A stretch of 64,000 nt of DNA from JAHBVL01 sp964461025 (GTDB taxonomy: Bacteria; Chloroflexota; Chloroflexia; Thermomicrobiales; UBA6265): contig CAYWSE010000008.1 of NCBI GenBank assembly GCA_964461025.1, forward strand, positions 1 through 64,000, given 5' to 3'. A program made the translations under genes and the position numbers. Numbering within the stretch: the first letter of the stretch is position 1; the number at the start of each line of letters is the position of its first letter. Below, piece by piece: positions 50,262-58,631 of this stretch. The notes under the pieces are model-generated. The model searched no databases. It was not told where the DNA came from and saw nothing but the letters and a program-made list of their open reading frames with translations.

Positions 50262-52118
50262 ATGGGACAGGGTTCACAAACGGATCATGCGCAGAACGAA
50301 ACCGGCGCGATCGCCAAAGTCAATCGGCGCATCGTGCTCAAGGCGTCGGCTATTCTCGCGTCACTGATCGCCGGCCAGGGCATTGAGCACCGGTTGACAC
50401 CGTCCGCCAGCGCGGCGACAAAACCCACCGTCTCCTACGACTGGATCGAGGCGAACGAGCTGGGCATCGTCGGCGGCGAAGCGGGAAGCGACGCGGTTGT
50501 TATCGCCACTCACTTTCCCTTCACCGCAGTTGGCGCCCACTGGGACGGTGAAGCCGGCGAATGGCCGGTCGTCGAGCTTCAGATCAGCTATGACGGCGAA
50601 ACCTGGTCCGATGCCTTCCACTTGAGAGCCTCTCACGATGGCGTCCAGTCGCAGGATGGCCGGATTTTCACCGGACTTGTCTGCGCCACCGGCGCGACGC
50701 ACATCGCCTATGCCGTGTACGACCCGGATGGCCATCGCACAGGGGTTCCCGGTTTCGCACTCACCTACATCGACGCCAGCGGCGGACCGGAACTGCAGGC
50801 GGTCGGAGCGGAATCGAGCGCCGTTGTCCGTCCACCACAGATCGTCACCAGAGCGGAGTGGGGCGCCGACGAGTCGTATCGCTTCACCGAGAGTGGCGAA
50901 TGGTGGACGCTGCGATATGAACCGGTGCGGCACGCGATTATCCACCATTCTGAGACGTCGAATGCTGAGCGACCGATCGACGCGATGAGATCGATTTATC
51001 ACTACCACGCCGTCACCCGCGGCTGGTACGACATCGGATACAACTTTCTGGTCGATCGCAATGGCACGATCTATCAGGGACGCTCGGGCGGCCAAAACGT
51101 CGTCGCTGGTCACGCGTATGAGTATTCGCGCGGCTCGGCGGGAATCGCATTCATCGGTAACTACACCTTTGCCGAGCTCTCCGAATCGGCTGTCGCGGCT
51201 ATGGTGGCCATCGTCGCCTGGACCACGCGCAATCTCGATCCGTGGGGAGCCGAGGACTTTCATGACATTGCCGACTTGCCGACGATCTGCGGTCACCGCG
51301 ACGTGCTGAATACGTCCTGTCCGGGCGATTTCGCGTATGAGGAATTGGACACGATCCGGGCACTGGTCGCCCAAACGCTGGCGGTCACACCGGACGGTCC
51401 GCAAACGAATCTGGTCGTCGGCGACTACATCCAGACAACCAATGACTTCAACCTGCGCGCCTGGGCGGGACTCGATGGTGAGGTTGTCGCGCAACTGCCG
51501 GCCGGCGTCCATGGCGCGATCGATGCCGGCCCGGTGACGATGAACGGTATGGTCTGGGTCCGCATCGTCACCGACTTCGCGACCGGATGGGTCGTCGTTG
51601 ATTCACTGGATCACAATCCACCGGTCGACTGGAAACGGGGCCGGTTTGGCAGAGAAGAATTCGTGTCACTCGTCGACAGCGCAGCATTGCGCGTGTTGCC
51701 GAGCGTCAATGCTCCACTCGTGACAATGCTCGAAGCAGGAGAAGAGGGGTCGATTCTGGGCGGACCGGAAGAAGCCGACGAAAATCGCTGGTACAAGGTC
51801 GATACCGACCATGGCGAGGGGTGGATCGCCGCACGCTTCCTGTCATCTCATGGATATGGAGGCATGGAGCCTTCCGCGTCTGGCGGTGTGGGCGGCAGCT
51901 TCGACTTCTCCGCCGGCGACCAGGTGCTCATCTACGACGGTCCGGTCAATGTGCGCGCCGAACCGGGCGAGACCGGTGCGATCATCACTTCGCTGGAGAG
52001 CGGCGCCGCCGGTGTGGTGCTCTCCGAGCCGGTGACGGCATCGGGGCATGTCTGGTTCCAGATCACCACAGGCGATGTGACTGGATGGGTGGCCGGCGCG
52101 TATCTGATGGCCGGCTGA
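50262..52118 (+). CDS. Tat-exported N-acetylmuramoyl-L-alanine amidase with SH3 domains
   Basis: This 618-residue secreted enzyme is of the Amidase_2/PGRP type and cuts the bond between muramic acid and the stem peptide. The leader has a Tat motif VNRRIVLKASAIL (RR about 22-23). After an Ig-like N-terminal region comes the zinc amidase: His228-His229 (AIIHHSE), YNFLVDRNGTIYQGR, and His345 with Cys353 (GHRDVLNTSCPGD). Three SH3-type repeats follow at about 385-450, 465-535 and 550-615, each ending in a GW-V motif for wall binding. The ATG has AGGAGGAG upstream. A wall remodelling role fits the sortase system. Confidence 0.93.
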   Translation: MGQGSQTDHAQNETGAIAKVNRRIVLKASAILASLIAGQGIEHRLTPSASAATKPTVSYDWIEANELGIVGGEAGSDAVVIATHFPFTAVGAHWDGEAGEWPVVELQISYDGETWSDAFHLRASHDGVQSQDGRIFTGLVCATGATHIAYAVYDPDGHRTGVPGFALTYIDASGGPELQAVGAESSAVVRPPQIVTRAEWGADESYRFTESGEWWTLRYEPVRHAIIHHSETSNAERPIDAMRSIYHYHAVTRGWYDIGYNFLVDRNGTIYQGRSGGQNVVAGHAYEYSRGSAGIAFIGNYTFAELSESAVAAMVAIVAWTTRNLDPWGAEDFHDIADLPTICGHRDVLNTSCPGDFAYEELDTIRALVAQTLAVTPDGPQTNLVVGDYIQTTNDFNLRAWAGLDGEVVAQLPAGVHGAIDAGPVTMNGMVWVRIVTDFATGWVVVDSLDHNPPVDWKRGRFGREEFVSLVDSAALRVLPSVNAPLVTMLEAGEEGSILGGPEEADENRWYKVDTDHGEGWIAARFLSSHGYGGMEPSASGGVGGSFDFSAGDQVLIYDGPVNVRAEPGETGAIITSLESGAAGVVLSEPVTASGHVWFQITTGDVTGWVAGAYLMAG

Positions 52119-52221
52119 AAGCCGTCAGCGGTCAGCCACCGGTGACGACAGCGACCATCTACATCCACTATTCACCATGCTCCACCTGAACTGCCGTTCG
52201 GTTCAGGCAACTCACCGATGA

Positions 52222-52250
52222 TTGAGTCATACTTCAATGGGTGGTACAAC
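52222..52250 (+). promoter_or_regulatory. Promoter of the AbrB-PIN toxin-antitoxin operon
   Basis: TTGAGT and TACAAC are separated by exactly 17 bases, ending 20 bases before the antitoxin start. Confidence 0.55.
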
Positions 52251-52270
52251 TGTCTGCCGGAGGTATGACA

Positions 52271-52549
52271 ATGCAAAAGAACACGAGTCGAGTCAGTCCC
52301 AAGGGACAAGTGACGATCCCCGTGGAAATTCGCGAGAGGTTTGATATCAGAACGCGTGACCGCGTGGTGTTTCGCGTGGTCGATGGAAACATCACGCTCA
52401 CCCCTACGAAGTCCCGAGTCGATGAACTCTATGGCTCGCTGGCCGGCCCGGAACTCGATATCGACTGGAAAGAGGCCGAACAGATCGCTAAGGATGAATT
52501 CGCCGAGCGATTGGTGGCGGAGGACCGCACAAAGTATTTGTCGAGTTGA
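52271..52549 (+). CDS. AbrB-type antitoxin paired with a PIN toxin
   Basis: This 92-residue antitoxin has the SpoVT/AbrB domain at its N-terminus (SPKGQVTIPVEIRERFDI, about 9-26). A helical acidic C-terminal tail binds the toxin. I chose the ATG at 52271, which has GGAGGT 7 bases upstream; other in-frame ATGs lie on top of the ribosome site. The toxin gene follows 12 bases later. Its DNA-binding core resembles the orphan AbrB protein at 16450-16734. Confidence 0.87.
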   Translation: MQKNTSRVSPKGQVTIPVEIRERFDIRTRDRVVFRVVDGNITLTPTKSRVDELYGSLAGPELDIDWKEAEQIAKDEFAERLVAEDRTKYLSS

Positions 52550-52561
52550 TTCGTCGGTGTC

Positions 52562-52969
52562 ATGTACTTCATTGACTCCAACATCGTATTGCGATTTCTG
52601 CTGTCGGATCATCCCGAGTTCTCTCCTCGGGCCAGAGCTTTCTTCCGCCGCCTCGAAGAGGGAACCGAACAGGGCATTCTCCTCGAGAGCGTCCTTGTCG
52701 AAGTCACCTTTACGTTAACCTCGAAGCGTACCTATGCGAGGCCGCAGCGTATCGTTGCTGACGGTCTGATAGGGATTCTGGAAATACCGTCGCTGAGCAT
52801 CAGGAACAGGAACATCCATCTGAACGCTCTCGAACTCTTCGGCGATACCAGACTTGACTATCTGGACTGTCTCCATGTCTCGACAGCCAGACTGCTCGGG
52901 CCGACCGCGATCCTTTCGTTCGACCGCGACTTCGACAAGTTCGAGGGGATCACGCGAGTCGAACCGTAG
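52562..52969 (+). CDS. PIN-domain toxin (VapC-like ribonuclease)
   Basis: This 135-residue protein is predicted to be a metal-dependent ribonuclease. Acidic active-site residues fit Asp5 (FIDSN), Glu47 (LVEVTF), Asp102 (YLDCLHV, with Asp99 nearby) and Asp121/Asp123 (SFDRDFD). Length matches the VapC family. It follows its AbrB-type antitoxin by 12 bases. RNA target unknown. Confidence 0.88.
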   Translation: MYFIDSNIVLRFLLSDHPEFSPRARAFFRRLEEGTEQGILLESVLVEVTFTLTSKRTYARPQRIVADGLIGILEIPSLSIRNRNIHLNALELFGDTRLDYLDCLHVSTARLLGPTAILSFDRDFDKFEGITRVEP

Positions 52970-53028
52970 CGCGCTTTCTCCCGTACACTGACGCGAATCT
53001 GTTCGAGCCAGTTCCCGGAGATGCCACT

Positions 53029-54333
53029 GTGACGACCTCCCTCGACCGCGTGTTCCAGGCGATCGACGACCGCCGCGACGAAATCATCGCCTTCGCGGCG
53101 GATTACGTTCGCATTCCATCGATCAACCCCGATCTCGAACCGAATGACGATGCGGAAGGTCCGGCGGGCGAATGGCTGCGCGATCAACTGGCCTCGTTGG
53201 GTGGGTTTGAGATCGACTTCTATGAACTCGAGAAAAACCGGCCAAACATCGTGGCAACCCGCAAGGGAAGCGGCGGCGGCCGATCGCTGATCTGGTCGTC
53301 GCATACCGACGTGGTGCCCATCACACCGGAACAGCAGGAAGCCTGGGACGGTAATCCTTTCTCAGGCGACCTCAAAGACGGGAAGCTGCTGGGGCGTGGC
53401 GCGTCGGACATGAAAGGTCCCGCCGCGGCGTACATCAAGGCGGCCCAGATCATCATGGACGAAGGGATCGAGTTGCAGGGCGATCTGATCCTGGCGCAAT
53501 CGCCCGGCGAAGAATCGGGACGGCGCGACATCGGCTGCAACACCGTGCTGGAGCGGGGTCACCGCGCCGACTTCGCGATCTTCCCGGAAATTTCCAACTT
53601 CGCCATCCATCCGACCGCCAAGGGGGAAATCTATTTCAAGTTGACCGTGCCCGGCAAATCAACCCATATCTGCAACCGGAATCTGGTGGCGCAACCACTC
53701 CCCTACGGCATGGAGCGGCCCGGGGTGAGCGCGATCGACAACATGCTCAAGTATCAGCTGGCCATTCTCGAGTTGGAAAAGCAGTGGAGTCTCTGGCGCA
53801 GCAACCCGCACGTTCCGCCCGGCGGCATGTACATCAACATCAACACGATGCGAGCCGGAACATCCCTCTCCTCGATTCCAGATTCTGCTGAAGCGACCGG
53901 TTCACTCCTGTTCAATCCCGATCTGACCTGCGATGAAGTGATCGCCGAGATCAAGGCCTGCATCGATCGCGTCACCGAGGCCGACTACTGGTTGCGGGAG
54001 AATCCGCCTGTGCTCGATCTGCCGCTCGATGCCGAGAGCAATGCGCCGTGGCGCAAGGAACCGGTCAATCTGCCGCACGATCATCCAATGATCGGCGTGA
54101 TTCAGTCGTCGATGCGAACGGTCACTGGCGCTGAAGCGCCAGTGGGCATCTCGCCCTTCGTCTGCGATGCGAATTTCTGGTATCCGCTCGGTCAGGAGTG
54201 CCTGATCTGGGGCATCGGCGAACCGAGCTGGGGATGTCATGGCGCCAACGAGTACTTGCCGGTCGAGGACCTGATCACCGGTGCAAAGGCATTCGCGGCG
54301 ACGACGATGGAGTGGTGCGGGGTGCGTGCGTAG
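53029..54333 (+). CDS. M20-family metallopeptidase (ArgE/DapE-like), second copy
   Basis: This 434-residue zinc amidohydrolase has SSHTDVVPI (zinc His), GRGASDMKGP (bridging Asp), SPGEESGRRDIG (catalytic Glu pair) and CHGANEYLPVED (last zinc His). The lid domain lies at about 195-315. It shares the architecture of 28472-29779 but differs in the catalytic and C-terminal motifs, so the two probably have different substrates. The GTG start has GGAG 9 bases upstream. It is a single gene between the toxin pair and the surface-protein genes. Confidence 0.88.
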   Translation: MTTSLDRVFQAIDDRRDEIIAFAADYVRIPSINPDLEPNDDAEGPAGEWLRDQLASLGGFEIDFYELEKNRPNIVATRKGSGGGRSLIWSSHTDVVPITPEQQEAWDGNPFSGDLKDGKLLGRGASDMKGPAAAYIKAAQIIMDEGIELQGDLILAQSPGEESGRRDIGCNTVLERGHRADFAIFPEISNFAIHPTAKGEIYFKLTVPGKSTHICNRNLVAQPLPYGMERPGVSAIDNMLKYQLAILELEKQWSLWRSNPHVPPGGMYININTMRAGTSLSSIPDSAEATGSLLFNPDLTCDEVIAEIKACIDRVTEADYWLRENPPVLDLPLDAESNAPWRKEPVNLPHDHPMIGVIQSSMRTVTGAEAPVGISPFVCDANFWYPLGQECLIWGIGEPSWGCHGANEYLPVEDLITGAKAFAATTMEWCGVRA

Positions 54334-54334
54334 G

Positions 54335-54419
54335 GGGTCCGGGGTTCGAAGTCCGTGATTCGACGTCCGGGGTCCGGGGTCCGAAGTCCGGGGATTCGAC
54401 GTCCGTAGTCCGTAGCTCG
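54335..54419. repeat. Degenerate heptanucleotide array (RRGTCCG)
   Basis: Twelve units in a row keep a 7-base period, with one 8-base unit (GGGATTCG). Typical units are GGGTCCG, AAGTCCG, ACGTCCG and TAGTCCG. It begins one base after the peptidase stop codon. Confidence 0.78.
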
Positions 54420-54542
54420 GGCACTTGCGGCCAGACGCGGCAGGGCCAGAACATTTATTGCTGAGATAGGGCACACTAGCTTCATGAGCGATCACGACAC
54501 CCTTTTCGTGATGGTTGCAGACTCCCTGGAAAGGATGTGCGC

Positions 54543-55979
54543 ATGGATGGGCAGCACTTTGATCTCCTGGCCCGCAGGCTCGCCAGAGCAACGTCACGCC
54601 GTGCGCTGATTGGCGGATTTGCCGGCGCCTTCCTGGGTGGACGGTTCGTGCAACACGAGGCAGCCGCTCAAGGGTGCCAGACGGACGATGATTGCCCCGG
54701 GGAAACGACCTGCCCCGCGCCGGGAGGGTTTTGTAGTTGCTACGGTCCCCAATCCACGTGCACCCTCGATGACGAATGCTGCAGCGACACTCGATGTCTG
54801 AACGGGCGTTGTTGCCTTAACGATGGCACCGATCATTTTCAACAGGATCCACTTAGTTGCTGCAGCGGCATCATCGCCGACCGGGTCTGCTGCAGTACAT
54901 CGTGCGAGGGCGAGTGCAATCAGTGCAATGTCGCAGGTAGTCTGGGAACGTGCGTCGATGTCAATTCCAACTGCCTCGACATGGATCCCTGCACGTCCAA
55001 CGTCTGCACCGCGGGAACGTGCAGTTTTCCAACGGTGCCCGATGGCAGTTCTACGCCAGACTTGCCAAGCGGTCAGATTTGCTGCGATGGCGAACCGTGC
55101 GCGGCTGTCGATGCCTGCACGCCCGCGTGCTGTACATCGGGAGCATGCAATGCCATTTCGTCGTGTCCTCAGGGAACCGAATATTGCGTTGGCGGCAATT
55201 GCGTCGAATGCCTGACTGCTTCGGATTGCACATCGTCAGAAGACTTCTGTGTCGAGACACTTTGTTCGGCCAATCAGTGCGTCGATCGACCCATTGATTG
55301 CAGCGAACTCGACAGCACCTGCCATACCGGCACGTGTTTCAATGGAACCTGTTTTGCCGATCAGGACGAGGTGGGTACCGCGTGCGACGCCGGAGAAGCG
55401 TGTCTGATCGGCGCCTGCGACGCATCGGGACAATGCATCGGCACGCCACGCGACTGCAGCGATCTGGATGACCTGTGCATGACCGGCATCTGCGATGCAG
55501 AGACCGGCGATTGCGAAGTAGTTTACGAAGAGAATGGCACGGACTGCGGGCAGGGCGCCGTCTGTTTCAATGGGCTTTGCATCTGCGGAGAAGGACGCAT
55601 TGTCTGCGACGACCAATGCGTTGCAGGCGAATGTTGCGATGCTTCCGACTGCATCGGCGCTGCCGGTGGATCATCGTGCGGCGCCCTGACATGTGTGGAT
55701 CACGTCTGTGTCGGTGGGAGCGATGACGACGTCTGCGAGGACGACTCCTGTTGCTGTGATGACGGCAAGTGCCGCAAGAAGTGTTGCCATCGCGAACCCA
55801 AACCGCCTCATGGCAACGATGACATCCCGATCGATACGTTGCCGAACACCGGAACGGGAAGCACGGCCGGGGGAGACGCGGCTGTCGGTGTGGCAATCGC
55901 CGGCGGGATTGCGGCGTGGGTGGCGTCGCGGGTGAGGTCCATGGGAGCGAATAAACCGCCGGGGGCTTCAACTGAGTGA
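54543..55979 (+). CDS. Cysteine-rich LPxTG surface protein 1
   Basis: This 478-residue secreted protein has a Tat-like leader of the local form MD-x3-FD-x-L...SRRALIGG (SRR 18-20). A body of about 400 residues is very rich in cysteine. It is built from repeated short modules such as CSDLDDLC-x-x-GICDAETGDC and C-x-NG-x-C, which suggest many disulfides. The sorting signal is LPNTGTGSTAGG at 433, then a hydrophobic stretch and R-V-R. The region 395-432 is Cys-, Lys- and Pro-rich. I start at the ATG at 54543, with AAGGA upstream; a GTG at 54537 is also in frame. The sortase at 20566-21228 would anchor it. Ligand or function unknown. Confidence 0.85.
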   Translation: MDGQHFDLLARRLARATSRRALIGGFAGAFLGGRFVQHEAAAQGCQTDDDCPGETTCPAPGGFCSCYGPQSTCTLDDECCSDTRCLNGRCCLNDGTDHFQQDPLSCCSGIIADRVCCSTSCEGECNQCNVAGSLGTCVDVNSNCLDMDPCTSNVCTAGTCSFPTVPDGSSTPDLPSGQICCDGEPCAAVDACTPACCTSGACNAISSCPQGTEYCVGGNCVECLTASDCTSSEDFCVETLCSANQCVDRPIDCSELDSTCHTGTCFNGTCFADQDEVGTACDAGEACLIGACDASGQCIGTPRDCSDLDDLCMTGICDAETGDCEVVYEENGTDCGQGAVCFNGLCICGEGRIVCDDQCVAGECCDASDCIGAAGGSSCGALTCVDHVCVGGSDDDVCEDDSCCCDDGKCRKKCCHREPKPPHGNDDIPIDTLPNTGTGSTAGGDAAVGVAIAGGIAAWVASRVRSMGANKPPGASTE

Positions 55980-56042
55980 GCGAGCTTGCGTTTGCGCGGC
56001 ATTGATAGTGTTGAGTCCGAAGCTGAACGCCAAACACACCCT

Positions 56043-56078
56043 GTCATTCCAGTGGAAGCGAAGCGGAGGAATCTCTGG
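56043..56078. repeat. Left half of a MITE-like element
   Basis: GTCATTCCAGTGGAAGCGAA followed by GCGGAGGAATCTCTGG matches the left terminal repeat of the full copies. Confidence 0.5.
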
Positions 56079-56117
56079 TACGGATACGGGGACGCCGGTC
56101 ATTGAGGCGAGCCTATG

Positions 56118-56142
56118 CGGACGAGAACGTCATTCTCGTCCG
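56118..56142 (+). terminator. Hairpin downstream of LPxTG gene 1
   Basis: Perfect 10-base arms (CGGACGAGAA and its complement) enclose a 5-base loop. It lies 138 bases after the stop, without a U-run. Besides this hairpin and the half repeat just before it, the 469-base space at 55980-56448 shows no gene. Confidence 0.5.
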
Positions 56143-56448
56143 TGCGGCGCCCGTTTCCTCGGCATCCTGCGCATGATCGGAAAACGCAAATCCCGAAGAT
56201 CTCACCTGGTTCCGCGGCTTCGCGCTTACGATTTGATCCTTCCAACACATGATCTCGTGAAATGAGGACACTGCAGTTGAAGAAGAGCCGCTGACCAACC
56301 GCTGAATCTCGCGTCCACTGGAGGTGTCGAAAAGTCGGGTAATTCATCAATTTGCCGTATATCGATACCGTCCACCGTCGGGCACCATGGAAGGGGAGAG
56401 TTCCGCGCTTCGAGACTCTTCAGCCCAACGAGAAAGGTGGCGCACAGG

Positions 56449-57705
56449 ATGGACGCTCAGTATTTCGATGCTCTTGCTCGCAGGTTTGCAGAATCACGTT
56501 CCAGGCGCTCGTTGTTTGCGGGAATCGGCGGCGTGTTCCTGGCAAGTCGACTCGAAAGTACCTCAGCGCAAACACCCGACCCCTGTGACTCGGATGACGA
56601 CTGCGGACTCTGCGAGATTTGCCAGAATCCACCGTCCGGCGTCTGCGTCTTTGTCCTACCCGGGCAAGACCCGAATAGTGACTGCGCAGAGGGCGTATGC
56701 AACGGTTCCGGAGTCTGCGGCTGCGCGGGGCCGTTGAGTCCTTGTGACAGAGATCTGGATTGCTGCCCTGGCAATACCTGCCTCAACGAACAATGTCTTC
56801 TCACTAATGGTATCGGGTGCGCGTTCGACAACTGGTGCGCCAGCGGATTCTGTGTCGACGCAATGTGTTGCAGCACCGCGTGCGAGGCCACGACGAACTG
56901 TCTGGTCGCTATTTGTCCCGAGGGCCAGTGTTCTACCGCGCTGCAGGATTGCAGTGAACTCGACGAACTCTGCAAGGGTGGCATCTGCGACTCGTCGACC
57001 GGCAACTGTGTCGCGGTCAACCACGACGACGGATTCGTCTGCGGATCGAACGCGACTTGCTCGAACGGTGTATGCGCCTGTGTCGCTGGATCTGTTTCAT
57101 GCGGCGGCGAATGCGTAGCCGGTGAATGTTGCGAGTCTGCAGATTGCACGATGCAAGAGCCGTCCGAATGCGCTTCGATGATCTGCCAGGACAACACCTG
57201 CCAGATAGCGACAAGCGACGAGGCCTGCGGTCCCTGCCGGCAATGCGATCTGGAGTCGCTCTACTGTGTCGAATCCTGCCGTGGCAGCGAGTGTTGCTGC
57301 GATGACAACGCCACGTGCTCCGCTGATTGCTGTCAAGCCGAATGCGACCTGGACACCGACTGTCCACAGGGCCTGTGTTGCTGCAACGACAGCTCCTGTT
57401 CGGCCGATTGCTGCCCAGACTCATGCAAGGGGGACAAAGACTGTCCAACGAGTGAGTGCTGCTGCAAGAATGGCGCCTGCGATGCCAAGTGCTGCAAGAG
57501 CGAGCATCAGACGACGCCACCACCTCCGCCATCCTCCTCGGACAGTTCAGATCCGGCCGCTTCGGTGCTGCCGAGCACGGGGACCGGCAGCACCGCAGGT
57601 GGAGAAAGGGGGGTCGGCCTGGCAGTCGCGGCCGGCATTACGGCTTGGGTGGCGTCGCGGATGAGGTCTGCGAGAGCGCATGATTCCTCCGAAGAGGGGC
57701 TTTAG
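56449..57705 (+). CDS. Cysteine-rich LPxTG surface protein 2
   Basis: This 418-residue paralogue of the preceding protein has the leader MDAQYFDALARRFA...SRSRRSLFAGIGG (SRR 18-20). Cysteine-rich modules follow, with repeated phrases such as DCSELDELC-KGGICDSSTGNC and VAGECC. The C-terminal half is denser in Cys pairs (CCCDDNATC, ECCCKNGAC, CCKS). A Pro-Ser linker precedes LPSTGTGSTAGG at 374, a hydrophobic segment and R-M-R-S. The ATG at 56449 has AAGGTGG upstream. The identical GTGSTAGG after LPxT in both proteins suggests an extended sorting signal. Its stop overlaps the end of the convergent phosphoesterase gene. Confidence 0.85.
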   Translation: MDAQYFDALARRFAESRSRRSLFAGIGGVFLASRLESTSAQTPDPCDSDDDCGLCEICQNPPSGVCVFVLPGQDPNSDCAEGVCNGSGVCGCAGPLSPCDRDLDCCPGNTCLNEQCLLTNGIGCAFDNWCASGFCVDAMCCSTACEATTNCLVAICPEGQCSTALQDCSELDELCKGGICDSSTGNCVAVNHDDGFVCGSNATCSNGVCACVAGSVSCGGECVAGECCESADCTMQEPSECASMICQDNTCQIATSDEACGPCRQCDLESLYCVESCRGSECCCDDNATCSADCCQAECDLDTDCPQGLCCCNDSSCSADCCPDSCKGDKDCPTSECCCKNGACDAKCCKSEHQTTPPPPPSSSDSSDPAASVLPSTGTGSTAGGERGVGLAVAAGITAWVASRMRSARAHDSSEEGL

Positions 57706-58316
57706 CAGCGCAACTGCCAGCTGTCGATGAGACGCCATCGGAAGGTATGCCACCACTGACCTGACCAGTCGTCGCTGTCAAAGGCGTAGAGGTGCAATCG
57801 TTCGGCAAGGAACGATTCGGGGCCGATTGGTTCGAGCTCGCGGCAGAACGCGGAGATTTCCGTGAAGTGCGCTTTCGGAATGTCGGCCATCGCCAGGGTC
57901 AGGTGCGCGTGAAACTGGTCTCGGATGCGTTCGCCTGGACTATGCGGGCAGTCTGGCGAAACGAGCGGGAGGAGCGCGTCCATCGTCCGCTCGTGCAATT
58001 CCTGTAGCTGCGGATTGCGTGAGCCGTCGGGCAGATCGCAGATAGAGAGAACGATCGCCCGGTCGCCGAAGTCAGCGACACCTTGCGAATAGACGGGAAA
58101 GGGCTCGAAACCATCGGCAATGATCGCGGCGCTCGCTCGTATTGCTTCTTCGGGCGCCTCACTTCGGAAGAATCCCTTGATCGTGGCGTGCGGCATAAAT
58201 CGGCCGGCAACCCGCAGGCCGTACTGGTGTTCCAGCAACTCATGCATGCGCACCTGCGCGGCGCACATGGCCGGCGAGGGACGAAGGTAGTAGCCATAGC
58301 GCGTCGGCTCACTCAT
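57702..58316 (-). CDS. 2H phosphoesterase (2'-5' RNA ligase/LigT-like)
   Basis: This 204-residue cytoplasmic protein of the 2H superfamily cleaves cyclic phosphodiesters of RNA or nucleotides. The two H-x-T motifs are His43-Ala-Thr45 (MPHATIKG) and His138-Leu-Thr140 (FHAHLTLAM), correctly spaced for the bilobal fold. The first has T, not S, in the usual position. It is a single gene converging on LPxTG gene 2. Biological substrate unknown. Confidence 0.85.
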   Translation of the reverse strand: MSEPTRYGYYLRPSPAMCAAQVRMHELLEHQYGLRVAGRFMPHATIKGFFRSEAPEEAIRASAAIIADGFEPFPVYSQGVADFGDRAIVLSICDLPDGSRNPQLQELHERTMDALLPLVSPDCPHSPGERIRDQFHAHLTLAMADIPKAHFTEISAFCRELEPIGPESFLAERLHLYAFDSDDWSGQWWHTFRWRLIDSWQLRC

Positions 58317-58387
58317 AAAGTGTCGTTCCTGTCGCGTTCGGTTGCATTTCTGTCGATGATGACTGCTGTAATCGGCCAGCCTCTCAA

Positions 58388-58510
58388 GTCATCCTGAGCG
58401 CTTTCGATATCGAGGATCACTGCTCAGTCATGCACGCGCTAGCAAGTTTCCCGCTGCGGCGGGAGATGCTTCGACCGCACTCCGCTTCGCTCCGTTCCGC
58501 TCAGCATGAC
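58388..58510. repeat. MITE-like element, full copy
   Basis: The 123-base element runs from GTCATCCTGAGCG to GCTCAGCATGAC, with the CCCGCTGCGGCGGGAGATGC centre. It is the longest copy; a direct repeat inside the right arm (CTCCGCTTCGCTCCG) adds about 10 bases. Confidence 0.75.
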
Positions 58511-58590
58511 AGTGCCCATTTTCATGCAGGGCTGGCGCCGGCGCGCCGGTAGGATGGCCCAGAATGACGCCGTGTCCTTCGCGCCGGAGC

Positions 58591-58631
58591 CTTTGCCTTT
58601 TGCCCTTTGCCCTTTGCCCTTTGCCTTTGCC
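58591..58631. repeat. Heptanucleotide tandem array (CTTTGCC)
   Basis: Five 7-base units of CTTTGCC (one variant) and a partial one run up to the stop codon of the FAH-family gene. The array touches the coding end. Confidence 0.75.
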
